The notes beneath the pieces were generated by a model. The model worked only from the letters and a program-made list of their open reading frames with translations. It ran no database searches and had not been told where the DNA came from. The position numbers and the translations under genes were made by a program. A stretch of 64,000 nucleotides of DNA, taken from positions 1-64,000 of the forward strand of contig JAFRJV010000116.1 of assembly GCA_017432075.1 (NCBI GenBank), in the 5' to 3' direction. Of the stretch, positions 17,723 through 25,339 are shown piece by piece. This DNA comes from Mogibacterium sp. Lineage in GTDB: Bacteria; Bacillota; Clostridia; Peptostreptococcales; Anaerovoracaceae. How positions within the stretch are numbered: the stretch's first letter is position 1; every line of letters begins with the position of its first letter.

Positions 17723-20287
17723 ATGAGTTCGTTAAAACTTACGGATACGCTGTGGTGGAACGGCGCGCTGGATCCGGATACCCATATCTCGGATGTTATC
17801 GTGCAGATGGAATTCGGCACCACATACAACTCATACACTCTTAAGGGCAGCGAAAAGACGGCCCTTATCGAGACATCAAAGTACAAATTCTGGGAGGCCT
17901 TCAAGGGCGAGCTCGATGACGCGGTCGACATCACAAAGGTCGACTACATCATCATGGATCACACCGAGCCTGACCATTCCGGAACGCTCGAGAAGCTCCT
18001 CGCGATCAACCCGAAGATCACGGTGGTCTGCACGGGCACGGCGGCGAGCTTCCTGAAGGAGATCATGAACACGGACTTCCGCGTCATGACAGTCAAGGAA
18101 GGCGACACGCTCTCGCTCGGAGACAAGACCCTGCACTTCATGCCTGTGCCGAACCTGCACTGGCCAGACACCATGTTCACCTACTGTGAAGAGGACAAGA
18201 CGCTCTACACCTGCGACGTGTTCGGCGCGCACTACTGCCCTCCGTCGGGCGACGTAAGGCGCAGCAAGCTGACAGGCCAGGACGAAGCCAACTACATGCG
18301 CACGATGCAGGATTACTTCAACATCATCATCGGACCTTACAAGAATCCGTTCATGAACATGGCGCTCGAGAGGATCAAGGATCTCGACATTCAGATGATA
18401 TGTCCGGGCCACGGCCCTGTGCTTGATTCAGGCATCGACTGGGTCATGGCTAAATATCACGAGTGGTGCGCGAGACCTGAGAAGAAAGATACAAAGCTCG
18501 TGGTCATCCCTTACGTAAGCGCCTACGGATATACCGGCCTCCTCGCCGATAAGATCGAGGAAGGTCTCAAGGCGAGCGGTCCTATCGAGGTGCATAAGTA
18601 CGACATGGTATTCGAGGAGGACGTCGCGGGAGTCATCGCTGACCTCAACGCAGCAGACGGTATTCTCTTCGGAACTCCGACTATCGTTGCAGACGCTCTG
18701 AAGCCGATCTGGGATCTCACGACGAGCATCTTCCCTCCGCTCATGAAGGGCAAGCTCGCAAGCGCATTCGGCTGCTACGGATGGAGCGGCGAAGGCGTGC
18801 CTAATATTATCGAAAGACTCAAGCAGCTCAAGATGAAAGTACTCGACGGCTACCGCATCAGGTTCAAACCGAGCGAGACCGAGCAGCTCGACGCATTCGA
18901 CTTCGGATACAACTTCGGCTGTGTGCTGCAGAACAAGGAAGTCAAAAAGGCTGACACGCCTGCCGGAGCAAAGAAGATGGTCAAGTGTGTCGTCTGCGGA
19001 GCCGAGTTTGAAGAAGGCACAGATACATGTCCTGTCTGCGGCGTAGGCAGCGACAAGTTCGTGCCGGTCGAATCCAAGGCGACAAGCTTCAGAAAGGATA
19101 CGGACGAAAAGTTCGTCATTCTGGGAGGCGGCCCGGCAGCGAAGAGTGCAGCCGAGGCGATCAGAGACCGCAACAGCACCGCGGTCATTACGATCGTGAC
19201 CCAGGAGTCAGATCTGCCGTACAACAGGCCGATGCTGACCAAGGCTCTCCTCTCCGATTTCTCCGGCAATCAGGCTGCGATCGAAGGACCGGAGTGGTAT
19301 GAAGAGAGAAACATCTACTTCATGGCCGATACGACAGTCACAAAGATTGACACCGCCGGGAAGAGCGTTGAGATCATTCTGCCGGACGGCAGCAACGGAG
19401 CTCTGATCTACGACAAGCTGATATACACGCTCGGCGCGTTCTGCTTCGTCCCGCCTATCAAGGGCGCTGATCTTGGACACGTGGCGACCGTCAGGAACAT
19501 CTCGGATACCGTCCGGATCAAAAAGGTGATCGAGGAGCGCGATGCCAAAGAGATCGTGTGCATCGGCGGAGGCGTCATGGGACTTGAAGGCGCGTGGGAG
19601 CTGAAGCTCGGCGGCTACGATGTGACAGTACTCGAGACTGCACCGGGACTGCTTCCTCGTCAGCTCGACGACCCTGCATCAGCGATGCTCGAGAAGATCT
19701 GCAATGCTGCAGGTGTGAAGATCGTTACCGGAGCGAAGATCGTGGAGATCACAGAGGATGCTGTGGTGCTCGATGACGGCACTGCGTTCCCTGCCCAGCT
19801 TGTGATCATGTCGACCGGTATGAGGCCTTACACAAAGGTCGCGGAAGACAGCGGCATTGAAGTCGACAAGTGGGTCAAGGCGAACGACCGCATGGAGACG
19901 AATGTAAAGGATGTGTATGCAGCCGGTGACTGCTGCGTCATCAACGGACAGCCGCAGGCCTTCTGGGCTCAGGCTATAGAGACAGGCCGCATCGCAGGTG
20001 CCAACGCTGCTGGCGAAGCACTTGAATACAAGGCGCTCGGCAGTTCTCTCGTCATCAATGCGATGAACACCAGCATATTCGCACTCGGCACCAACGGCAA
20101 GGAGCCTGATAAGAAGTTCCGTACCGTAGAGTTCAGAGATGACCAAAGAGGCAATTATGAGAAGTACTACTTCCACAACAACCGCCTTGAGGGCGTCATC
20201 CTGATCGGCGACACAGACCGCATGATAGAACTCAGCGAGAAAGTCGACAAACACGCAACATACAAAGAGATGTTCGGCCGCAAATAA
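17723..20287 (+). CDS. Flavodiiron protein-rubredoxin-NADH:rubredoxin oxidoreductase fusion (class F type)
   Basis: An 854-residue single-chain O2/NO reductase. Residues 1-250 are the beta-lactamase-like diiron domain with ligands H80-x-E82-x-D84-H85, His146, Asp165 and His230. Residues 257-400 are flavodoxin (FMN). Residues 419-450 are a rubredoxin with Cys422, Cys425, Cys436 and Cys439. Residues 463 onward form a FAD/NADH oxidoreductase (VILGGGPAAKSA and IGGGVMGLEGA motifs). Together the chain can carry electrons from NADH to O2 or NO, protecting an anaerobe. This domain order matches the class F flavodiiron proteins described in some clostridia. AAAGGAGG precedes the ATG. Confidence 0.93.
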   Translation: MSSLKLTDTLWWNGALDPDTHISDVIVQMEFGTTYNSYTLKGSEKTALIETSKYKFWEAFKGELDDAVDITKVDYIIMDHTEPDHSGTLEKLLAINPKITVVCTGTAASFLKEIMNTDFRVMTVKEGDTLSLGDKTLHFMPVPNLHWPDTMFTYCEEDKTLYTCDVFGAHYCPPSGDVRRSKLTGQDEANYMRTMQDYFNIIIGPYKNPFMNMALERIKDLDIQMICPGHGPVLDSGIDWVMAKYHEWCARPEKKDTKLVVIPYVSAYGYTGLLADKIEEGLKASGPIEVHKYDMVFEEDVAGVIADLNAADGILFGTPTIVADALKPIWDLTTSIFPPLMKGKLASAFGCYGWSGEGVPNIIERLKQLKMKVLDGYRIRFKPSETEQLDAFDFGYNFGCVLQNKEVKKADTPAGAKKMVKCVVCGAEFEEGTDTCPVCGVGSDKFVPVESKATSFRKDTDEKFVILGGGPAAKSAAEAIRDRNSTAVITIVTQESDLPYNRPMLTKALLSDFSGNQAAIEGPEWYEERNIYFMADTTVTKIDTAGKSVEIILPDGSNGALIYDKLIYTLGAFCFVPPIKGADLGHVATVRNISDTVRIKKVIEERDAKEIVCIGGGVMGLEGAWELKLGGYDVTVLETAPGLLPRQLDDPASAMLEKICNAAGVKIVTGAKIVEITEDAVVLDDGTAFPAQLVIMSTGMRPYTKVAEDSGIEVDKWVKANDRMETNVKDVYAAGDCCVINGQPQAFWAQAIETGRIAGANAAGEALEYKALGSSLVINAMNTSIFALGTNGKEPDKKFRTVEFRDDQRGNYEKYYFHNNRLEGVILIGDTDRMIELSEKVDKHATYKEMFGRK

Positions 20288-20296
20288 TCCGGAATA

Positions 20297-20330
20297 AAAA
20301 TGACAGGGGGGCTCAATCCCCTGTCATTTT
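20297..20330. terminator. Bidirectional intrinsic terminator
   Basis: A 13-bp stem, AAAATGACAGGGG (20297-20309) with CCCCTGTCATTTT (20318-20330). It ends both the flavodiiron gene and the converging cbiO gene. Confidence 0.88.
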
Positions 20331-21044
20331 TTATTGCATTCTCAGCGGAAGCTCCATGCGGTTGGCTTCGAGGAGTTCTTTGTTGCTCAGGATCTCCTTT
20401 GCCGGACCGTCTGCCGCGATACGCCCGCCGGAGATCAGTATCACTCTGTCGCAGGTGTCGAGTATCATGTCGAGATCGTGGGACGCGATCAGCTTGGTCT
20501 GCTCAAGCTCTCGTATCGTATTGATAACGAGGCGTCGGTTGTATGGATCAAGGGCGGACGTCGGCTCGTCCATGAGGATGGCCGCCGGCTCCATGGCGAG
20601 AATCGTGGCGATCGCACCCATTCGCTTCTCTCCGCCGGAGATCTTGTGGTTGTAGCGATGCTTGAGGTATTCAAGGCCAAGACGTTCAAGCACTTCGTCG
20701 ACGCGCTTGTCGACCACCTCGCGGCTCAGGCCATAGTTAAGCGGTCCGAATATCATGTCCTCGTAGACGGTCGGCATGAACATCTGGTTGTCTGAGTTCT
20801 GCAACACAAAACCGAGCTTGGCGCGGATCTCACCGAGCGTCTCCTTCTTCACCTCGGTGCCGTCGATCAGCACCTTGCCCTCGCCATACAGAAGGCCCAG
20901 CAGGAGCTTCATTATCGTGGACTTGCCGGCTCCGTTGGCACCGATCAGTCCGACCGATTCTCCTTTTTCGATTCTGAACGACATGTCATGCAGGACGTCC
21001 TTGCCTTTTTCATATGCGAAATTCACATTCCGGAATTCGATCAT
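20331..21044 (-). CDS. cbiO: ECF-type metal transporter ATPase (CbiO)
   Basis: A 237-residue ABC ATPase. Walker A GANGAGKST is followed by the CbiO/EcfA Q-loop region VLQNSDNQMF, signature ISGGEKR, and Walker [16 protein letters not shown] 21044 with GAGGTGATAAAG upstream is the likely start; the open frame continues to 21272 but that part overlaps cbiQ and has no family similarity. It energises uptake with CbiQ and the fused CbiMN substrate subunit. Confidence 0.92.
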   Translation of the reverse strand: MIEFRNVNFAYEKGKDVLHDMSFRIEKGESVGLIGANGAGKSTIMKLLLGLLYGEGKVLIDGTEVKKETLGEIRAKLGFVLQNSDNQMFMPTVYEDMIFGPLNYGLSREVVDKRVDEVLERLGLEYLKHRYNHKISGGEKRMGAIATILAMEPAAILMDEPTSALDPYNRRLVINTIRELEQTKLIASHDLDMILDTCDRVILISGGRIAADGPAKEILSNKELLEANRMELPLRMQ

Positions 21045-21049
21045 CTTTA

Positions 21050-21874
21050 TCACCTCACTACCAGCCCGCCGACGAGCAGAGCAATATTTCCGTATCTCAG
21101 AAGCAGGAAAAACAGAATGCATCCTGCCATGAACAGCGCATCGCGCATTTTGAAGCGGTCGATGTCCGCATAGTGGAAGTGGTCGTGGTAGCCGCGGAGC
21201 ATCATGCTCGAGAAGAGCTCCTGCGCGCGGTCCATGCTGCGGAGCAGCAGCTGTCCCAGAAACGATCCCCACGCTGAAATATGTATGCCTTTCTGACCCG
21301 GCGCGCGCAGATGATACGCGTCCGTCATGACCGCAAGCTCCTCTGTCATGACTCCCACATAGCGGTATGTCAGCTGCAGCAGCGATACCATCATTGCCGG
21401 CACATGCAGCTTTCGAAGAGCCGCACAGAGACTGTCTATCTTCGTGGTCGCCATCAGCAGGAACGAAGCCATGAGACAGAACACCCCCTTGAGCATCAGG
21501 GTTATCATCGAGATCACTCCGCCTGATACTCCGATGCCGCCTATATTCACAAGGATCTCCCTGTCGAAGAACGGATTGAACAGGCCTACCGCCATCACGA
21601 GCGGAAGCACTATACGCAGTTTATAGAAGCACGTACGAACATTGACACCGCTGACCGTAAACATCAAAACAGGCCACAGCACCATCGGTACGATGCCGCT
21701 GAGGTCATACTTGTCGAAAGAAAGTGTGACAAGGATATATACGATCGTTGTTAACAGCTTTGCTGCCGGATGCAGAGAATGGACCGGCGAACGGCGTGCA
21801 GCCAGTTCATCCATCTCCGAAAGCTCGGCCAAAGCTTTCTGCATTTTGTTCATTCCGTTAAATGCCCTATTCAT
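21050..21874 (-). CDS. cbiQ: ECF transporter transmembrane (T) protein, CbiQ
   Basis: A membrane protein of about 274 residues with the CbiQ pattern. The coupling-helix motif with Ala-Arg-Gly-type residues is represented by SSMMLRGYHDHFHY and MTDAYHLRAPGQKGIH, where it contacts the ATPase. The start is unclear: ATG 21874, ATG 21853 and an upstream TTG 21880 are all in frame, and none has a good ribosome site. A hairpin (21881-21900) sits just upstream. Lies between cbiMN and cbiO on one transcript. Confidence 0.88.
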   Translation of the reverse strand: MNRAFNGMNKMQKALAELSEMDELAARRSPVHSLHPAAKLLTTIVYILVTLSFDKYDLSGIVPMVLWPVLMFTVSGVNVRTCFYKLRIVLPLVMAVGLFNPFFDREILVNIGGIGVSGGVISMITLMLKGVFCLMASFLLMATTKIDSLCAALRKLHVPAMMVSLLQLTYRYVGVMTEELAVMTDAYHLRAPGQKGIHISAWGSFLGQLLLRSMDRAQELFSSMMLRGYHDHFHYADIDRFKMRDALFMAGCILFFLLLRYGNIALLVGGLVVR

Positions 21875-21880
21875 CAACAA

Positions 21881-21900
21881 GGGGCATCATACGATGCCCC
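21881..21900. other. Intergenic hairpin at the cbiM-cbiQ junction
   Basis: A perfect 8-bp stem GGGGCATC (21881-21888) and GATGCCCC (21893-21900) with a 4-base loop. It lies inside the operon directly before the cbiQ start and lacks a T run in the operon direction, so it is more likely an RNA processing or translation control element than a terminator. Confidence 0.5.
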
Positions 21901-21945
21901 TTAAAATATACCATATCTTTGAGAGAGAGGGATAAAGAGTATGGT

Positions 21946-23001
21946 CTATTCTGTTCTGACTTTTCTTTTGCGGAAGAATCCGCCGATCACACAGATCAGG
22001 ATCGCGACTCCCGCTACTATAGCGGATCCGACTATGCCGGATACTGTTGTTCCTGCAGCTGATTCACTGCCCGGGAAAGCGTAGTCCGGTAAGAATGAAG
22101 TCTTCTCCTGTATGGATCCTGCCTTTTCGGCCGCTGAGCTCTCGACTCCGAAGTTCTCTTCGTCGAGTCCCATGTTTGTTGAATATCCGCCATCTGCATT
22201 TCCGAAAAGTGCCCACTCCAGTCCGTCAGGGTTGGAGCTTGCCAGGAGGCTCAGTCCGCCTCCCACTACGAGCGCGACTATTGCCAGGATGGCAACGACC
22301 GTCTTGAGCGAACGTTTTGCGCTTTCACCTTCGCTGAGTTCGACTCCCGAGAGAAGCTCAGGACGCGAGTCATGTACGAATACGAGAACTGCTGCTGTGA
22401 TCAGACCTTCTACGAGACCGATAGCCAGGTGGATAGGCTGCATCAGCGCGCAGAATGCGCCGAACGGCAGCTCGGTTATCCCGGACAGGCTGGTCTCAAG
22501 CACTACGGAGAACGCTCCCAATTGTAAGGTAACTATACACCCTATTATTGAGGCCGCTATGATGCGGGCACGCTCGGCACTCTTTCCCTCGCCGAACCAT
22601 TTGCCGTTCATTATAGGCCGCCAGATCAGGAAGTAGCCGACGAAGCACCCGTAGAAAGCCATGTTCCAGCAATTGGCTCCCAGGGCCATTAGCCCCCCGT
22701 CGGCGAAGAAAAGGCATTGGATAGCCAGTATCACTATCATGGACAGGAAACCGGCGTACGGCCCAAGCAAGGCCGACAGCATCATTCCTCCGCACATATG
22801 GCCTGAAGATCCGGTCCCCGGTATTGTGTAGTTTATCATCTGTCCCGCGAAAACCAGCGCGGATGTTACCGCCATCACCGGAAGCTTCTGCGGTTCGTCA
22901 TCTCTTTTGAGTTTGTGGATCGAAACGCCGGCAGCAGTTGCGGATGCAGCGTACATTGTCGCGGCTACCGCAGGGGCCAGCAGAGCATCTGCCATATGCA
23001 T
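21946..23001 (-). CDS. cbiM: Fused CbiM-CbiN cobalt/nickel substrate-binding membrane protein
   Basis: A 351-residue protein. The mature N terminus MHM with His2 matches the metal-binding N-terminal motif of CbiM/NikM S components, and the core GTGSSGHMCGGMMLSALLGP is the family signature. After the CbiM part (about 1-210) comes an extra membrane helix, a periplasmic-type loop (ASSNPDGLEWALFG) and a final membrane helix ending KKRKVRTE-like, typical of a fused CbiN or NikN. GGAGG precedes ATG 23001. Whether the ion is Co2+ or Ni2+ cannot be decided; no cobalamin biosynthesis or nickel enzyme gene lies nearby. Confidence 0.9.
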   Translation of the reverse strand: MHMADALLAPAVAATMYAASATAAGVSIHKLKRDDEPQKLPVMAVTSALVFAGQMINYTIPGTGSSGHMCGGMMLSALLGPYAGFLSMIVILAIQCLFFADGGLMALGANCWNMAFYGCFVGYFLIWRPIMNGKWFGEGKSAERARIIAASIIGCIVTLQLGAFSVVLETSLSGITELPFGAFCALMQPIHLAIGLVEGLITAAVLVFVHDSRPELLSGVELSEGESAKRSLKTVVAILAIVALVVGGGLSLLASSNPDGLEWALFGNADGGYSTNMGLDEENFGVESSAAEKAGSIQEKTSFLPDYAFPGSESAAGTTVSGIVGSAIVAGVAILICVIGGFFRKRKVRTE

Positions 23002-23033
23002 AAAAAGTACCTCCCTACTATTTGTACACTCAA

Positions 23034-23067
23034 ATTATATGGGCAGTTTCCGGGGCTCACAAGCCCC
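23034..23067 (-). promoter_or_regulatory. cbiM promoter with inverted repeat over the -35
   Basis: On the minus strand -35 TTGTGA (23062-23057), a 17-base spacer and -10 TATAAT (23039-23034) form a strong promoter. A perfect inverted repeat, GGGGCT (23052-23057) and AGCCCC (23062-23067), straddles the -35, suggesting a metal-responsive repressor site. No cobalamin riboswitch elements were recognised in the short leader. Confidence 0.55.
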
Positions 23068-23127
23068 CGCCGGGGATACTTTTTTCACTTTTTTGCTTCT
23101 TTGCCTGCAATCCCGCACTGACTCCGG

Positions 23128-23156
23128 GTAACATTTTGTTACGGTTCTGCTATAAT
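23128..23156 (+). promoter_or_regulatory. Promoter of the TIR-LRR gene with inverted repeat
   Basis: An extended -10 TGCTATAAT ends at 23156, 35 bases before the gene. Upstream at the expected -35 position is an inverted repeat, GTAAC (23128-23132) and GTTAC (23138-23142), rather than a TTGACA-type box, which hints at regulated expression. Confidence 0.45.
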
Positions 23157-23190
23157 CAAAGTACTATCGGGATAAAAGGAGAAAAGTGTG

Positions 23191-25272
23191 ATGGTTCCGA
23201 CTGCATACGAAGGGAAAGAAAACTATATTTTCATAAGTTATGCCCACGCCGACCGGGAAGAAGTGTTTAAGCTTCTTTCCGAGTTTGAGGAGAAGGGCTA
23301 CCGTTTCTGGTACGATGATGGGATAGCTCCGGGCAGTGAGTGGCCGGAAGACATAGCCCAGCACCTTAATAACTCATATGTTGTCATGGCTATTATCACG
23401 CCTCGCTCGGTCAATTCAGTGAACTGCAAGCGTGAGATCAACTATGCTCTGGCACAGAACAAGCATTTCCTCTCGGTTATTCTTGAGAAGACTGAAATGT
23501 CAGCCGGTCTCGAGATGCAGCTTTCCTCGCAGCAGAGCGTGATACGCTACAATTACACATCTCATGAAGCATTCATGAAAAAAATCCTGAATTCTCCTTT
23601 CATCCTTCCATGCAAACAGGAGATCATCGAAGAGCCGGCGGAGCCGGAGAAGCCCGAAACACCGGCGGAACCGGAGAAGATTGAAGCGCCGGTAAAGGAA
23701 ACTGTGCAGGCAGAAGAAACTGTTACACCGGTACAGGAAACTGCCGAACTGGAAAAAGCATCTGCCAAGGCAGAAGATACTAAACCTGCCAATGGATTTG
23801 CATTAAAGAAAAAGGCTGCTTCAGAAAAGAAAGCAGAAGAAACCGCGCCGGAAGCAACAGCAAAAAAAGGCGGCAAACGTACACCTCTTATCATATTAGG
23901 TGTAGCTGCTGTTCTGGCCCTTGCACTGATCCTTATTCCATTGACCAGCAAAGTGAGCACCTCCTGGGGAGAGACATATAAAAAGGACTTGTATAATATA
24001 ACAGCTGAGGATGTGACGGTTCAGCAGTCAGACATTGATAACCTCTGCAAGCTAAAGCATCCGGAAAATCTGTATTTTAAAAACTGTGATCTCAGCGGAT
24101 GTGATATCAGTCCACTTATAGAGAAGCTTGACAGCAACAGTGTTATAAAGCTCGATGGATGTACCGGTATCAAGGACTTCTCATTCTTTGGCAATACCAG
24201 TGCATACGATATCTCACTTGAAGGTGTAAGCGACTTCACGGATCTGTCCGTTATTCCTACGGCCGATCTGCACAACCTTAATATAAGCGGGACCGGTGTA
24301 AAGGATATTTCAGTCCTCAGTGATGCATCACAACTGAATGAACTGAACATCAGCAATACAGCTGTGACGGACATTTCACCGATCGCACCTCTTGAAGGCC
24401 TCACCACACTTAATATCAGCAATTGCAAAACAGGCGACCTCAAGACCGGCTTCAAGGCTCTTGCGCTTGAGGAACTGTATGTTTCGGGCTGCGGAATGAG
24501 TGATCTCAGTGCGTTCTCGAACTGCACCAGACTCGTGAAGCTCAACATCAGCAGGAATCCGGGGATCAAAGACATGTCCTGGCTCAACAGTCAGAACAGC
24601 ACAACACTGACGGAACTAAATGTCGCAGAAACAGGACTTGATTCAGCTGCTCTTGCCGGAATTTCAAACTATAAGGGTCTCACATGGATAAGACTCGACG
24701 GAACAGCTCTTGAAGATCTGAACTTCCTGAACGGCCATAGCGCGCTTGAATTTCTCAGCGCCCAGGGATGCGGTCTGAAAGATATTTCGGGATTAAAGGG
24801 AAGCAGCGGTCTCAAAACCGTTCTTCTCAGTTTCAATAAGATCGATGATATCGGCGGGCTCGCATCACTTAAACCGGGAGAGAATAATGAGATTCAGCTG
24901 GATCTTTCATTCAACAGCCTCAAGGATATCAGCAAGCTTCCGGAAGGCTCATACCACACATTACTGCTCGCCGGCAACGATCAGACTCTGGCTTCGACCA
25001 TGCCGGCCGGTGTAAAAGCTTACAGTCTCTCAACCGACTGGTATGACGGTATACTTAAAAGCAGCTTTGCCGGAACATCAAATTTCTACTATATCTACAT
25101 TATCGGAACACCGGATTCCGAGAAACTCAATGTCGAGGAAAAACTGATCGAGGGAACAGTAGAAACGGTGACTGCGGACAAGCTTTATACAGAATATCTT
25201 GCGAACGACAGCCTCGGCTTCAACACATATACAGATTTTTCATATGCGGTAGAGCTGTATAAAAACAGATGA
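23191..25272 (+). CDS. TIR domain protein with single membrane helix and extracellular leucine-rich repeats
   Basis: A 693-residue protein (numbered from ATG 23191; a GTG at 23188 is also possible). Residues 11-135 are a TIR domain (YIFISYAHADREEVF; box-2 region YDDGIAPGSEW). Glu82 in NCKREINYAL is in the position of the catalytic glutamate of NAD-cleaving TIR domains. Residues 145-228 are a low-complexity Pro/Glu/Lys/Ala linker. Residues 232-250 are one membrane helix preceded by KKGGKR, so the TIR side faces the cytoplasm. Residues 282-620 are short leucine-rich repeats with many DIS/LNIS units, outside the cell. This resembles a Toll receptor with the order reversed. No adjacent effector gene is seen. 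Confidence 0.85.
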   Translation: MVPTAYEGKENYIFISYAHADREEVFKLLSEFEEKGYRFWYDDGIAPGSEWPEDIAQHLNNSYVVMAIITPRSVNSVNCKREINYALAQNKHFLSVILEKTEMSAGLEMQLSSQQSVIRYNYTSHEAFMKKILNSPFILPCKQEIIEEPAEPEKPETPAEPEKIEAPVKETVQAEETVTPVQETAELEKASAKAEDTKPANGFALKKKAASEKKAEETAPEATAKKGGKRTPLIILGVAAVLALALILIPLTSKVSTSWGETYKKDLYNITAEDVTVQQSDIDNLCKLKHPENLYFKNCDLSGCDISPLIEKLDSNSVIKLDGCTGIKDFSFFGNTSAYDISLEGVSDFTDLSVIPTADLHNLNISGTGVKDISVLSDASQLNELNISNTAVTDISPIAPLEGLTTLNISNCKTGDLKTGFKALALEELYVSGCGMSDLSAFSNCTRLVKLNISRNPGIKDMSWLNSQNSTTLTELNVAETGLDSAALAGISNYKGLTWIRLDGTALEDLNFLNGHSALEFLSAQGCGLKDISGLKGSSGLKTVLLSFNKIDDIGGLASLKPGENNEIQLDLSFNSLKDISKLPEGSYHTLLLAGNDQTLASTMPAGVKAYSLSTDWYDGILKSSFAGTSNFYYIYIIGTPDSEKLNVEEKLIEGTVETVTADKLYTEYLANDSLGFNTYTDFSYAVELYKNR

Positions 25273-25293
25273 ACCTGATACGACAAACACTAA

Positions 25294-25319
25294 AACGGCC
25301 CGCGAAAACGCGGGCCGTT
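25294..25319. terminator. Intrinsic terminator after the TIR-LRR gene
   Basis: An 11-bp GC-rich stem, AACGGCCCGCG (25294-25304) and CGCGGGCCGTT (25309-25319), with an AAAA loop and following CTTTT. It also serves the converging reductase-decarboxylase gene. Confidence 0.85.
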
Positions 25320-25339
25320 CTTTTCTTATCCCTTGCGCA

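Noticed and set aside
21045..21272. Longer N terminus for cbiO
   Set aside because: The extra part overlaps cbiQ, is Pro/Arg-rich without similarity, and the ATG at 21044 has a good ribosome site.
23002..23187. Cobalamin riboswitch upstream of cbiM
   Set aside because: I looked for the conserved B12-box type sequence and did not find it; the space from the promoter to the ATG is too short.
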